From Viscum album (lineage: Eukaryota > Streptophyta > Magnoliopsida > Santalales > Viscaceae): a DNA stretch of 64,000 nt. This document shows positions 47,725 through 60,081 of the stretch, piece by piece; position 1 is the first letter of the stretch, and every line of letters begins with the position of its first letter. The notes beneath the pieces were generated by a model. It saw nothing but the letters and a program-made list of their open reading frames with translations, searched no databases and was not told where the DNA came from. The DNA lies in assembly GCA_963277665.1 (NCBI GenBank), contig OY728163.1:1902786644-1902850643 (forward strand). The letters run 5' to 3'. The translations under genes and the position numbers were made by a program.

Positions 47725-50416
47725 TCCTAATCCCAAAAATAAATAAAATTTTCCATTGATAAAAAATATAGCAACAATACTATTTATTAGACATTAATTC
47801 TTGATTTATTACTTAAATTACACATAGTAAAACCAGGAATATTAATTTCTATAGTATATTTGGGAATTAGGAACATTACATAACATCTTAAAATAAGTAA
47901 TACATCGTCTTTATTTAAAACATTTTTAACATGTTGAAAATACTCTTTCATACATAAAAATACATGGGAGAACATGGGGTCATTGATAAGAAAGGTGTGA
48001 GCTATAAATACTAGGAATGGAATGGAATAATATTAAGATAATAATACATGTTAGAAAATATGAATATCAATGGGGAATAAAAGGAATAAAAATCATAAAC
48101 ATGAACAATTATACATGATATATCATGCAAATCATAAAAGCAACATGGGAAGAGTGTAAAAAACATAAAACATTTCATCATAAACTTATGTCGAGGATAA
48201 CTTCCAAGACATAATGGTAAAAAAAAGTATCATCAAGGAATTAAGTTCACTCCCTCTCCCAACATGATGTCTAACGAGACTAAACATTACTGAATTCATT
48301 AGAGCGCAATATTATTCTGGGAGCACCCATCACATTCATTTCATTCTCAAGCATAAGTGTGCCACATCGATTATACAAAATAGATTCATTCATAATAATA
48401 TTTTATTAAATGATAAAGGATTGTGGAATAATTAAATTCAATTAAATTATTAAATAAGTATAAGTGTATAAGGTTTAAAACCCTTGATAAAAAATAGGTT
48501 TCGTATTCACTACATAATTTTTTTGGCATGAAAAATTATGGTGGGATTTTGACAGCATAATGGCATCACATAAAAATTCATTAAATGGGATAATGAGAGT
48601 GAAATTGGGATCTAAAAATATGGAAAAAATGATATTAATAGGGAAATGGAAATAAATATCCAAATATTAGAAATTGTAAATGTAATGCATAAGGTTAAAA
48701 ATAAAATTTAATAAAAAGAAGAATATTAGAATCACTTCCTAAATTTTTGAATGGTTACGGGTGTACATAAAGGTTCATGGGAGGGCTCAATGGGAGTGAA
48801 AAGGGTATGTAATCCCATCATGATAAAATGGGTGTTAAGAGGCATAATATTAAACTAGTGATTGAATAAATAGGAGAGTGGGAGATCCCTTACATTGAGA
48901 GTGTGACTCCCAATGAATGGGAGGAGCTTCTTGATATATTGAAATCACCTTGGGATTACTATAGAGATGGTAGGATGAATTAAAGATGTTCTTAAAGGAT
49001 TTTAAAATATGATGAATTGGTACTTGGGTGGGTTTATATAGGAATAGAGTGGTGATTTCTTTATTTTTTCTCAAACATATGTTTTGGACTCTATATAATA
49101 AAATAAAAAAAAACCACAAACCTTAACATGGTTTTTGTCCATGTATTCTGAAAAATTGAATTGGTTTCCATTATTTTATAATGAAAAAGGTATTTATTAA
49201 TAAAATAATAACCTTGATTGTGTGATATGGAATCATATTCTTAAGGAAATGATTTTAAAACAATAAAATATATTAATGGTTTTGGTGGATTAATAAAGGA
49301 ATTATAAAATTAATCAAATAAAAATTAAATCAAATTATTTTAAAAGTAAAACAAATATTTGTTATTCTGTACCATTTATGGAATTTATTACATAACTTTT
49401 GGGTCATTATGATGTCCTAATACACACTATTTGTTTATATGGTATTAAATTTTTAACTAAAAAATACCCTCTCAAAAAAATATGAAACATTCACCATTTG
49501 ATAAAATTGATGTTCCGATTCTAAAAATTAATATTAATTTTATAAAAATAATTTTCAAAATATTGGCATTTTCATTTTTAAAAAATAATCATTATTTGTT
49601 GAGAAATATTGGGTTTCTTGACTATAAGAGTATTCAAACCCTTATAAAAATTAAATTTTCCTTCAAAAAAATTATATGATCATTCATATTCGATAAAAAT
49701 TATTTCAAAATAATATTTTTCTAACATATAATTTTATAATAATATTTTTATAAAATATTATTTGTGTCAAAAATCCAGTAAATAATCAAAATAAATGTCT
49801 TAATAGAAATTGAATATTACTTAAAAATATTATTTGTGTTTTATCATATAAAAAACAAAATAATTTATAAAATAATGATAACAATAAAATAGTAAAATTT
49901 TTATATTAGAATATAGAGATTCATATTATTATGTTCTTGATACATGTCCCTCTAATACACTAGAAAATCCCATAAATGGAAGGTACATGACGATGATGCT
50001 TTTATGCGGTGGCTCGGTATACATGGTTTGGGTCATGATCTCGATGATTTTGTACTTCTCCCAAAAACAATTTTATTTCATTATTAAGTTAATAGATCAT
50101 AGTGTTGTCTTTTTCAAGGGTAAATCTCTGTGATGTTATCCCCCTCAGCTTCATAGTTTACGATCCTGCAGGTTGAGGCCATTACATCCTTTATATGTGT
50201 CAATTAGATTTATCATGACCAAATATTTATAGTATTCATATAATCATTGTTAAATAGTTATATAATCAACATTAATTACTCTTATTTTTATTTAAAATCA
50301 GATAGGATATAATAAAACCAAAGAAGTGCATCTATTTCCTATTACCATATTACATAATAGAACATCAAATTTCAATCAGAAAGGGAATTTTATTTATAAA
50401 TGTGCACGTCATTATA
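47725..50416 (-). repeat. Element VI 5' LTR (about 2692 bp)
   Basis: Colinear with 39483-42204. Landmarks include TTTGGGAATTAGGAACATTAC near 47860, AGTTCACTCCCTCTCCCAAC near 48245, GGGAGCACCCATCAC near 48320 and GGGTCATGATCTCGATG near 50030. The right edge (TATAATGACGTGC on minus) is firm; the left edge is aligned to a few bases. Confidence 0.83.
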
Positions 50417-51718
50417 GTATGTTCACATATTTTCATAAAAAAAAAAGATTGGATTTTAATATATTTTATAAATAATAACCTTAATTTTTATATTAATACC
50501 CATGGGGATGTATAAGTGACTCGTGTTTGTAAATAATTATTTTTAACACATTAATGTATAATATTGGTTTTGGAGGATTCAATAAGGTATTAAAGAATTA
50601 TACAAATAACTACAAAATGGAATTATTTAAAGGGGAAACATAATTTTTTTAGGGATAATATTTATAGTTTTTATTACATAAATTTGTGGATTTATGATGT
50701 TATAATATATACCATATATTTATACAGTATTTAATTTTTATCCAAAAAATTCCATGTCTCAAATAATTATGAAAAATTAACTCTTTGATAATTTCTAGGT
50801 TATAATTGAAAAAAATATTTCATCCAAATAATTCTATAAATATGGTAATTTTCTCTTTTAAATCAGAATCCCAATTTATTTAAAAATACATTATTTTCAA
50901 CGATAATAGTATTAAAATTATAATAAAAGTTGAATTTAACATCATAAAATTACATCATCAGTTATATTTAATAAATTATAATTTAATAAGTATATTTTAT
51001 AAAAATATAAATTGTTTAAAAAATTCTTGAATTCATGAAAAATAATGTCAATATTAAAAATATATATTTTTCCAAAATACAATTTGTGGCTCATCATATC
51101 AAAATATTATTTTTAACAGGCTCATTATTTAATCCTTTATAAAGTAATAGTAAAAAATCAATATTATCATTATTTTATTCAAAATAAAAATATTCAAATT
51201 CATACTTTAAGTGTCTAGATAAAAAACCCCTTCTTACCCTAGTGTATACTCTAATGTTAAGGTGTGTGATGCTGATACTTTCTTGTGGTGGTTGATCAAA
51301 CATGGTTTCGGTCGTGATCTAAATGAAATTGAACTTCAACCACAAATAGTTTCTCTTTTTATATAGTTATTGTATATAATCTTAGTCTTGGTCATGGGAT
51401 AAACATGGTTATTCTACGTGCCTTTAATGTTATAATGGTTTTCATTTATAGGGATTGATCCTACTAGTGGAGGCCATCACATATTTCATATATATCAATT
51501 CTATTTAACATAACCCTTGTTGTATAGTATTAATAATGGCCAGTTTACAACAGTTATATTATCAATGTTTATAATGATTAATTGTATTATAAATATAATA
51601 CGATATAACCTATAATAGTTAAAAAACCAAAGATTTTAATTTATGTTATACTTTTATACGTAATGAATTTACTCATTTTAAAAATTAAATATCATTTATA
51701 AATGATTGGGCCCTTAAA
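50417..51718 (-). repeat. Element V 3' LTR, right piece
   Basis: Continues the LTR interrupted at 39482. It matches the right half of the element VI LTRs, for example GTCGTGATCTAAATGAA near 51310 against GTCATGATCTCGATGA, and GGGATTGATCCTACTAGTGG near 51450. It ends next to a GAAGGGGGAAGAA polypurine tract. Confidence 0.75.
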
Positions 51719-51731
51719 TTCTTCCCCCTTC
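51719..51731 (-). other. Polypurine tract of element V
   Basis: Minus strand GAAGGGGGAAGAA. Same position and nearly the same sequence as in element VI, confirming that V's internal domain lies to the right. Confidence 0.75.
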
Positions 51732-52480
51732 AAAACATTCACCCACAAAATTTCCTTTCATACACTAAAATAGATGATTCTACTTTTATTTCATCACCTT
51801 ATCATGTTTTCATATTGCTTCCTCAAAGTTTGGTGTCATCTACATTAGTTTGGATATGTTATTTGTCTTATTTCAAAGAACATTGTCTCCAATATCTGAT
51901 CAAATCATTGGTTTCTCATTATATGAAATGTCATTCTCTAAGGGTACGACCTCTAGAATCAGTACATATGTGGTGAATATTGTGTAATTTTTCAAGATGG
52001 ATACATGGAACACATCACGTAATTGAGATAGGTTATGTTGGATTGTAATTCTATAGGTCATACCTTTGATGAGATCAAAAATATCAAAAGGATCAATGTA
52101 TTAGGACTAAGCTTATCCGTCTTCCCAAACCTTATGAAATTCTTCCATGGTGATATAGAAAGGAATAATTTATCTCTAATCTAAAACTCTAGATCACATA
52201 AGTGATTTTAATAATATTATATATATATATATATATATATTTTGGATTTCAAATGTAATTGAATGTTTTGAACCTTCTCTATCATCTTTTGGACAAGATC
52301 CAGTGACATTATCTTCTACTCTAGAATATTATCCCAAGACGTTAGAGTCCCAAAATTCTTCCCATGCAGAGCCTCATAAGGTTCCATTTGAATACAAGAA
52401 TGAAAATTGTGGTTATATGAGAACTCTATTATAAGAAGGTTTTTATTCCTTAACATCACGAACTGGGAGCCACTAAATGG
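51732..52480 (-). pseudogene. Element V integrase C-terminal relic
   Basis: On the minus strand from 52460 down, the frame reads IEFSYNHNFHSC, MEPYEALHGKNF and LTSWDNILE, the conserved end of the gypsy integrase core. Next come a VQKMIEKVQNIQ block, an (AT)n run at about 52218-52241 that interrupts the frame, and a decayed VFHVSMLRKY equivalent near 52010-51970. Upstream (right) the integrase stops abruptly at about 52480, where the element VII LTR begins. The rest of V's pol must lie beyond elements VII and VIII, outside the window. Non-functional. Confidence 0.78.
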
Positions 52481-54850
52481 TGCCCCTGTCTGATGGGTCA
52501 CATAATCTCATGTGCACCTCCCCATATTTCAGAGGCCGATGAATAGCAGTGAAGGGAAATGATGTATCTGTCTGGTGACTATTCCCCCATGTCAGAGTGT
52601 AATGCAGGAGAGTAATCAGATAAATAAATGGAGGAAGAGTAGTATAAGTCACTAACATAAGTAGATAAAAATCCATATTATAGTAGAAACAGTAAATACA
52701 AGGTAGTATCATATTAAAAATGGTTTATATCATGTCTTAATACAAAATGGAAGGAAATGAATGGAAATATACAACCCGTAAAATACATGTATCAAAATTA
52801 AAAAAAATACAAAAATAAATATCTATGGATAAAATCATGATCCTAGATGGGTTAGGTGCTCCCCTCCTCCTAAGAATAACCAGTCAAGAATCATAAAGTG
52901 TGATATTTCCCCAATCCCAACCTGAATTCATGAAGTCTCTCTGGGTACCAAATGGAATCCTGAATCAGTTCTGAAATAAGTATTAGTAGTCCACCACCCA
53001 TGATGTATATAATAAATATTTTATGTGTAATATAATAAAAATACATGTGAAACATATATAAATAATATAAATTAATCAATAGGTGTGATATTATCTCGGT
53101 AACAATGCTCACCATAAACTTAAAATTTAAAATAAGATCTAACTGTAAAGCATGATAATACAATTATGAAACTATAGAATCTAATAAATGTTATCAAATA
53201 CCAATAACAAAGCTATATATACATAATGATAAACATCCATTTTGGAAAATGATGAGTAGTCCAGTGTTAGGCCCCATGGTTTATATCAAAGTAATAAGGA
53301 CCATGGAATCCTTATTGTCCTATGTTGTGAAATTGACTGCCAGGCCCCCATCCAGGTCCATGGAGTAGTAATTTCTAAGTTATCTTATATAATCCCAAAT
53401 ACATGGAGTAGAAATGTCCAAATAATTTGATATTGTTGTGAATCCATGTATTGAAAATATCCATGAATTTATATGGAATCAGGATTAAAGGAGTATAAAT
53501 GTCCAAGGAATCCACAACCATAATCAACTAATCATATCATAATCAAGTAACAATCCATGAGTTCATCCGAACAATTTAACATTTTTCATATAAACCCATT
53601 CAAAAAATTCATTCTATGTTTAACCATTTAATAATATGTAATCACATGGAAATGGAGGAATAAATTTTCTCACATTAAATAATTTAATCATCACCTCATT
53701 AAATTAGGATCCCATGGAAATGGAGAGCTCAAACACACCCAACGGGGTTAAATAACAATAGGAAGATTACATAACACAACTCAAGAGGGGCCTGGGATAG
53801 GGATAAAAACCTCTAAAAATAAAATGGGACTATGTGAGAAACCAGTTAATGTTCCAGAAAATTATTCCCAACATTCATTTAATTTTATTGGCAATGCCAA
53901 AAGGCCTATTAGGTGCCACAATATAAACTATTTATATAAAACACCAAACTCTATGAGAAATGTATAGACCACCTCCCATATATCTATGGTAGAAAACACA
54001 TCCACTAATGACCTATAATTTAGTCTACATTATGGTAAAATGACTAATGGATAAAGAATGTGTAAATAAGGATGATTATCATACACTAAAATAACTTTGA
54101 TGATTAAAATACACACAATGAAAGCCATAAGTTGAATGAAGAACTCACCAGCAAAAATTCAATGAGATGAACGGATCTTGAATTTGTATCAAAATGAAGA
54201 ATCTAAACCAAGTATTGTGTTATGATTGTAGAACGATTAAAATGTAATATGAATATATAAGATAAAATAAAAGTATATGATAGATTAAAAATTAAATGAT
54301 CTTGGGAAAAAAGGCCACTTCACATATAAAATTTGGGTCACCTAATGTGGCCACATGCTTATCCAAAAGGTGAACTAACCATTATCCCCTCACTAGATGA
54401 TCAGGGAACCTATATAGTTCATGAAAAAGTTTGAAAACCCTGTGGAAACTATTCCACATGCCGCTATCCATGACTCCCAAAACATGATCATGGTGCATGG
54501 TTATAAAAACCATGCACCAACCATGCTTCTGACATCTTCTAAAAATTATAAGTGTCATGCATAGGTTTACAAACCTAGATCCATGGTTCCCAAAACTATA
54601 TGGAATTGATATTACCTATAAAATTCTCCATAGTTTTTGAAGTAACCATCTAGTTGGGGATACATGATTTCTACTAGTCATGCGGTCGAACTTCCTTTTC
54701 CAAAAATTAAGCATGTAGGCTCCAAAAAATCCTCAAACATGACCAAAACTCTCTTGAATAATTTCTCATTCAAATTATGTTAAAACCAATATTTTTATAT
54801 AAAATTAAAAATATTTATACCACAATTAAAAAACACAAAATCCTACTATA
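52481..54850 (-). repeat. Element VII 3' LTR (about 2370 bp)
   Basis: The right end is set by the polypurine tract at 54851-54860; on minus it starts TATAGTAGG, with TG changed to TA as in element VI. The left end is placed at TGCCCCTGTC (52481), where V integrase coding stops. No second copy is in the window, so the left edge is inferred. Frames at 52473-52712 and 52891-53163 lie inside it and look like chance. Confidence 0.6.
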
Positions 54851-54860
54851 TTCCCCCTTA
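54851..54860 (-). other. Polypurine tract of element VII
   Basis: Minus strand TAAGGGGGAA just before the LTR and after the integrase tail. Confidence 0.7.
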
Positions 54861-56908
54861 AGTCAATTCATCCCCAAATTCCCCTTACAAGGGTGGTCAA
54901 TCATCATATTGGAATAACTTTTTCCATTACAGGCGTACCTTGGTCTTCTGCTCGCAAGTCTCATCTTGTAAGTGGTTTTTCTACCAAATAACCCATACTA
55001 TATGGAAATTCCATCCTAGGATTTCCTTCATTACTTGATCAAAAATACATATAGGATGCTCCTCAAAGGACGCAAGTGCAGGTTGCTCAATCTCATCTGA
55101 AGTAAGAGTATCAGATTGTAATAATTATAATGATGCCACTAACATATATGGAATATATCATCCATGACTCAGTGCCTATGAGGTAAATGTAACTGATAGT
55201 AGACCAATACAATTCTCCCCAGAAAATTGAATGTCCTAACATATGATGGTGAAATCATAACATATCTCTGAATTATTCAATTTTTTATCCCATGAGAGAT
55301 ATGTAAAAATACATGATCCCCTAACATGAACTCTAGAGTTCATCAGAAGCAATCATCACAGGATTGTTTACTAGGATATGTATTAGTCATATACTTCTTG
55401 ATCAACTGGGCCTAGACTGATGTCTCTTGCATGATATGAGATCCATGAAATGTTTCCTCTTCCATCTCTAACCAGCACAGTGGTAATAGGCATGACCTAC
55501 TATAAAAAAATTATAAGGTGACCTCTATATTTTTTCTTAATAAATATTTTTGTAGGAAACCACAACTAGTGCTATATGACTCTATCAAGATCCCCCAAAG
55601 TCAAGGAAAAAATATCCTAGAATGTTATCTATAACATTTATAGTGTTCTCTGACTTTCCATCAATCTTAAGGTGATATGTTTTCTTAAAAATTCCCTATG
55701 TATCCAAGGCCCTCTCTAATCCTTGACAAACCCATTATGTAAACCAGGAATCCATGTGTTATACAACAGTATGAGGAACCCCATTAAGGCAAGAAATTTC
55801 ATGGATATAATGTATTCCAAGCTCATAAACTAACAATTTCTCCGTAATTGGTAGAAAATGGGTGACCTTCATGAGCCTATCCACAACTACACTTACATCA
55901 TCACTAACTTGAGGAGACCTTGGCAATATAGTCAGTAAGTCGATCAAAAAATTATCCCATTTCCACTAGGGAATGTATTACTATTTTAAAATACATATTG
56001 GTCTTTTGGTATCCACATTCACCTACTAATAGGTGGAACACCTCAGGAAAAAACCAGCTACTTGTTATTTCATACCTGGCCACCAATACTGAAAAAATAA
56101 ATAATTATACATCTTATATATGTTGGTATTTACTACCCAAGATGAGGTACGAAACTATCACATAACATTTCATGTATGTCTATTGGGACCCAGATACGAT
56201 CACATATGTGTAAAATTTCATCACCACCAACAGTCCAATTAGGAGGTGGGTCCCCAACTATTACACCCAACTATGGGTCTAGGCCCCTAGAGTCTAATAT
56301 TTGTCTCATCCTAACCCATTCTGAAATGGTGGAATTCACTACCAATGATAATATAAGAGTCATCCCACAATTATCATGCACCTACAAGGGTATTTATGAA
56401 AACAATTCCAAAATCTTCTACTCTCTACTCCTCTCCTAAAGTGCATACATCTGAGTCCTCTAAATCAGTGCATCGGCAACTACATTGTTCATTATTATAA
56501 TTAATGCAAGATATGAGTAAAAATATTGTACATACTCACCCACCATCATTACATAAGATTCATGTCACTCTATATAAATATGTACATCGGGATTTTGTGG
56601 TCCATGTGACCCACCAAATGGTCTCCCAGAAAATAATGCCTCCAACAACACAAGGCATGTAAAATAATAACAATATCGATAGTTTTCATCTTGTATTTCC
56701 TATCACGAGGCCTCAACTAATAATACCCAGATTCCTTGAAATGCTCGTCCTTCATTATAACTTCCCTTATCCTGAGACCATGTGCATCACAATAAAAATT
56801 ACAACTCATCCATGACTCTAGAAGAATCAGGGGTGGCACAAAATTAAATCTTTCTTTCAGATCTTGAATGGCTATATCCCCGGAATATAACCAAATAAAC
56901 ATGAAACC
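54861..56908 (-). pseudogene. Element VII RNase H and integrase relic
   Basis: Reading down the minus strand: the RNase H start is at 56880-56720 (IQDLKERFNFVPPLILLES, then NFYCDAHGL). WRHYFLGDH and a TDHK equivalent as MDHK follow near 56620-56580. The integrase N-terminus is near 56110-56060 with QYWWPGMK and RCSTY. The core is at 55947-55640: VVVDRLMKVTHFLPI keeps the first aspartate, HEISCLNGVPHTVV follows, the second block is decayed, and KIDGKSENTI has lost the glutamate motif partly. A PLVEF-like block and a GRKCRS equivalent follow to about 55420. The tail near 55040-54930 (EILGWNFHIVWVIW, KNHLQDETCEQ) matches the typical chromovirus end. Many stops. Element VIII entered at the RT to RNase H junction. 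Confidence 0.82.
56904..56908. other. Presumed target-site duplication left of element VIII (AAACC)
   Basis: Five bases bordering the LTR end. The partner is outside the window, so this is unconfirmed. Confidence 0.4.
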
Positions 56909-57383
56909 TATCACGACCCATCCTCGGGGCCCGTGTCGTGACTACCCCAAGCCCGCCTTCCATAGGCCAGGGGCTGGCGACTAGCACCAAGGCGTAAATC
57001 CCGATAAACAGAGAAGGCATTGCCTTTGTAAATTAAACAAGCACCACAGAGTAAACAAGCGGAAAAGTAAACACTAAGTAAAAACTGTAACAAGCTGTGG
57101 TAAAAGTAAAAGGGGCCGGAAATACAAGCCCAACTTTAAAGTACAACTGAAGGGAAAACAGCAACTGAAAAGAAAAACCGCAGCGTCGAGCCATCCTCTA
57201 GAAGTCCCAACTGAAGGGTGAGCACAGATAGCCTCCACAGCTCCTCGGTCCAGCCGTCCACTCCGAGTACGTCCCACCGAGTGGTCCACCTCCAGGTACC
57301 GTCCTGCTCCACAAGCCGCCACCACGATCAGCGCTGTCCATCGTCTGTAACCAACACAACGAAGTGCGGTCAAAGCCCGTGCA

Positions 57384-57411
57384 GGGGTGAGTATAAGCTA
57401 CTCAGTAGGGA
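57384..57411 (-). promoter_or_regulatory. Conserved LTR motif CTACTGAGTAGCTTATACTCACC
   Basis: Minus strand CCCTACTGAGTAGCTTATAC then TCACCCC. Related sequences lie at 10187-10208, 15577-15599, 23941-23968 and 31891-31917. The partial palindrome GAGTA...TACTC sits near the LTR 3' end in all. Function unknown; a polyadenylation or packaging role is possible. Confidence 0.7.
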
Positions 57412-57758
57412 CCCCGATACCCCCGAAGGTCTCCCGAAATCCACAAAGGATAAACCAAAAAGGAAAGATACAATCACAAAGTAACAACCGACACTGCCTA
57501 GGTATATGCCCATACATATACCTAAGTCATCAATTCCCGTTCGGCTCCAACATCCGAGCCCAAGCACAACCCAGTCCACACAGGAAAGCAAAATGTATTC
57601 CCACACAGGATAGCACAACACAATCCCCAAAGGAGAGTAAAAGTAAATCTACACAGGATATCTCAACACAATCCACAAAGGAGAGTAACACAAGATTCAT
57701 CTCACACAGGTATACTTCTTCGGATGATGATAAAGATGATCACTGATCCATCTAAGTT

Positions 57759-57985
57759 GTCGGACCCACAAAGGATCGATAGGTACTAACCCCCGCAATG
57801 ACCCACACAGGATCAGACCCACACAAGATCAATAGGTAACTAACCCCCGCAAAGACCCACACAGGATCGGGCCCACACAGGACCTGTAGGCGCTGGCTCA
57901 CACAGAACCGCTGAGCGCTGACCCACACAGGATCGGATCCACACATGATCTGTAGCACTGATCCACGTAGGATCGCTGAGTGCAG
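57759..57985 (-). repeat. 26-bp tandem array (element VIII LTR copy)
   Basis: On + the units read GACCCACACAGGATC with links such as GGTAACTAACCCCCGCAAA. It is the reverse complement of the arrays in element III but with longer, different links. Confidence 0.85.
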
Positions 57986-57989
57986 TATT

Positions 57990-58057
57990 CATCGTAGTCC
58001 ACTGAGGATCTCTGCACAGTCGTCATCGCAGTCCACTGAGGATCTCTGCACAGTCGT
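57990..58057 (-). repeat. 34-bp tandem duplication in LTR
   Basis: Two adjacent copies (57990-58023 and 58024-58057) with one mismatch, around the word CCACTGAGGATCTCTGCACA. Absent from element III, hence a recent local duplication. Confidence 0.9.
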
Positions 58058-59601
58058 CGTCGTAGTCACAGTAGCAGTCGCAGCCAGCTCTAGGGTTCCC
58101 GCACACAGCAAGCTCGTTCGGGAGGGTCCGCTCCACGAGCCGAGAGGCTGATACACAAACTGACACAAAGTACGAAGTTGATGTATCCAAAAGTTCCGTA
58201 TCGTCAACATGAACTCAACGTCGCAGACGGCGCGTCAATCGAACGCCCGGTCTGAGAGTTATTGGCTTTTTCACCCCAGGGGCCTGGTTGGTTTTTAAGG
58301 AAAAACCAACCCGAATGTACTCCACCTGCATCCAAACCTTGGGCGGAGTGAGCCAAAAGATCCTTCTCACTTAGAGGAATACAACAAAGTTGACGGCACG
58401 TCAATCGGACGTCCGAAGCTCAAGATATGAGCGTTTCCGCTCCGAGGGCCCGGTTGGTTTCGTGTACGAACCAACCCGGCCGAAGCCAAAGTATTCTGAA
58501 ACCTTGAGTGTAATATACCGAAACGACCGTCTCGATCCAAGGATCGTGTTGCCGCTAATGGAGCGTCTTTCGGAGGCCCGTAGCTCATGTTATGGGCAAA
58601 ATACCGAAAACGGTCCGAAGACGGGGGTCTGGGCCCGGGCCGACCCGGCCCGAACCCCCTGGGTCGGCCGAACCGGGTCGACCCAAACCGGGTCGACCCG
58701 ACCTGGTCCAACTCGGCCGGACCCGGTCCGGCCAGGCCAGGGTGCGACCCGACGTGGCCGGCCGGTCCGGCTCGGCTCGGCCGAGTGGCCGAGCAGCGCG
58801 GATGCCGCGGGGCGCTGCCCCCACGGGTTGGAGGTGTCGCGGCCCCGCGTGGGGCCATGCTGGATCAGCGGACGCGGCATGGCACCGCCACTTCAGCCGT
58901 GGCGGCCCTGTCAGGAGGCGCGCCGGTAGCTTCCGCGGGCCACCAGAGTTGCTCCGGTGGTCCGTTTTCCTTCCCGTCTGCGCCGCTGTTCCTCCCGGGT
59001 TCCGTTCTTCACTGTGGGATCATCAAATCGCCCTCCCGTCACGTTTTTCCATCGTCCGCCAAATCCGCACAACAATGAAGAACGTCGGAGGATTGTCGTG
59101 TCGTGTTCGTTTGGCCCGCACCCTCCGCGTTAGGCGATAACAATCGGAGGAAAATTCAACATATCAAACAACAATTTTAATAGAATTAAAATTGAACTTG
59201 ATCTAGGTTCCTTGCTTTAAAAGAAACAATCATGGGAATATAAAGACATTCAATTAAAAATCCCTACCTCATCAAGTCGTCGCACGCGCGTTCTTCGCGG
59301 AATTGATCGTCGCGGAAGGTGGGGATGGTCGCGTCGTCGCAGTATCTTGAATTGTGTTGACGAACTCCTAGGGCCAAGAAACGACAGATTTAATTATTTA
59401 ATAATTAAATCCATCTTGAGTTAAAATCCACGAAGGAATTTAAAGAATCACAAACTCTCACCTCAACGGATGATCGAAGATTTTTGTCAAGGATGAAGGA
59501 ACGTCGTAGAAGAACGTTGCGAGAGAGGAAACGTCTGCGTCACGGCACACGGCGTCGCGTCGTCGATTTCTGCGGGTTCGGCATTCTTCGTCGGAGGCCG
59601 G

Positions 59602-59646
59602 CGTTCTTCGCGTTCTTCACGTTCTTCACGTTCTTCGCGTTCTTCA
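59602..59646 (-). repeat. Five tandem copies of CGTTCTTCR (9 bp)
   Basis: Perfect apart from the last base of each unit (A or G). A short LTR microsatellite-like array private to element VIII in this window. Confidence 0.92.
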
Positions 59647-59917
59647 CGAAGAGGGGTGAAGGCAAAAAAATTCTGTCAAAAGCCTCTCAACGTGTAATCC
59701 TCAAGATGTGGCGTTGGTCTTATTTTATTATTACGCCAACGGATTTCAAACAGGTTAAGAAACGAAAAAGAGATAAGTAATGACCCATTAATTCGTAGAA
59801 TTAATTCAACGAAATAAACTGCCCAATTAATTTGTGCGTTAAGAAATTAAGAAAACGCGTCAGTTGACTTTCATAATGACGGGTTTTCGCGGGTGCGTTA
59901 CTTAGCGGAAAAGAAAC

Positions 59918-59993
59918 GGTGGGGCTCGTGCGGGCCCCACCTCACAAATATCCTACCAAGGGGGTAGGATATTTTTGGATAGCACCCTATCCA
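59918..59993 (-). repeat. Cluster of three inverted repeats in LTR
   Basis: Three stems lie in a row: 8-bp arms GGTGGGGC (59918-59941), 12-bp arms AAATATCCTACC (59946-59974) and 7-bp arms TGGATAG (59976-59993). All are perfect. With the stem at 60043-60081 this makes four hairpins in about 165 bp near the LTR start. Confidence 0.9.
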
Positions 59994-60042
59994 TATCAAC
60001 TCCGCTTAAGTGGCTTTAAGTGGCTTTCAAGTGGCTTTAAGT

Positions 60043-60081
60043 GAAATAAAATAAAGTTGTCGCACAACTTTATTTTATTTC
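60043..60081 (-). repeat. Perfect 18-bp inverted repeat in LTR
   Basis: Arms GAAATAAAATAAAGTTGT and its exact reverse complement around CGC. It occupies the same place as 21603-21640 in element III, with a changed but still paired tip. A run of GTGGCTTTAA units (60008-60042) adjoins it. Confidence 0.92.

Larger units (their letters stand above)
39483..50416 (-). mobile_element. Element VI: full-length gypsy element nested in LTR of element V
   Basis: 10.9 kb on the minus strand, with LTRs at 39483-42204 and about 47725-50416 and a gag-pol relic between. It lies inside an LTR of the same family (element V). The flanking five bases are GTATT (39478-39482) and GTATG (50417-50421), a duplication with one change. 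A polypurine tract abuts the 3' LTR. The interior contains an independent SINE. All domains carry stops. Element VI is younger than V because it interrupts it, but old in absolute terms because its LTRs differ a lot. Confidence 0.85.
52481..56908 (-). mobile_element. Element VII: gypsy element nested in element V integrase, cut by VIII
   Basis: Minus-strand element seen from its 3' LTR (52481-54850) through pol to the RNase H region, where element VIII interrupts it at 56909. It separates V's integrase core from its upstream part, so it inserted after V. Its 5' half and 5' LTR are beyond the window. Its LTR does not resemble that of V and VI, so it is a different gypsy family. Confidence 0.75.

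Noticed and set aside
52891..53163. 90-codon minus-strand frame as a membrane protein gene
   Set aside because: Hydrophobic A+T-driven residues inside an LTR-like region, no start context or relatives recognised.
58367..59140. Long overlapping open frames (up to 182 codons) on both strands
   Set aside because: They lie in a G+C-rich LTR block, overlap in several frames, are proline/arginine/glycine-rich and have no family motif. Composition explains them.
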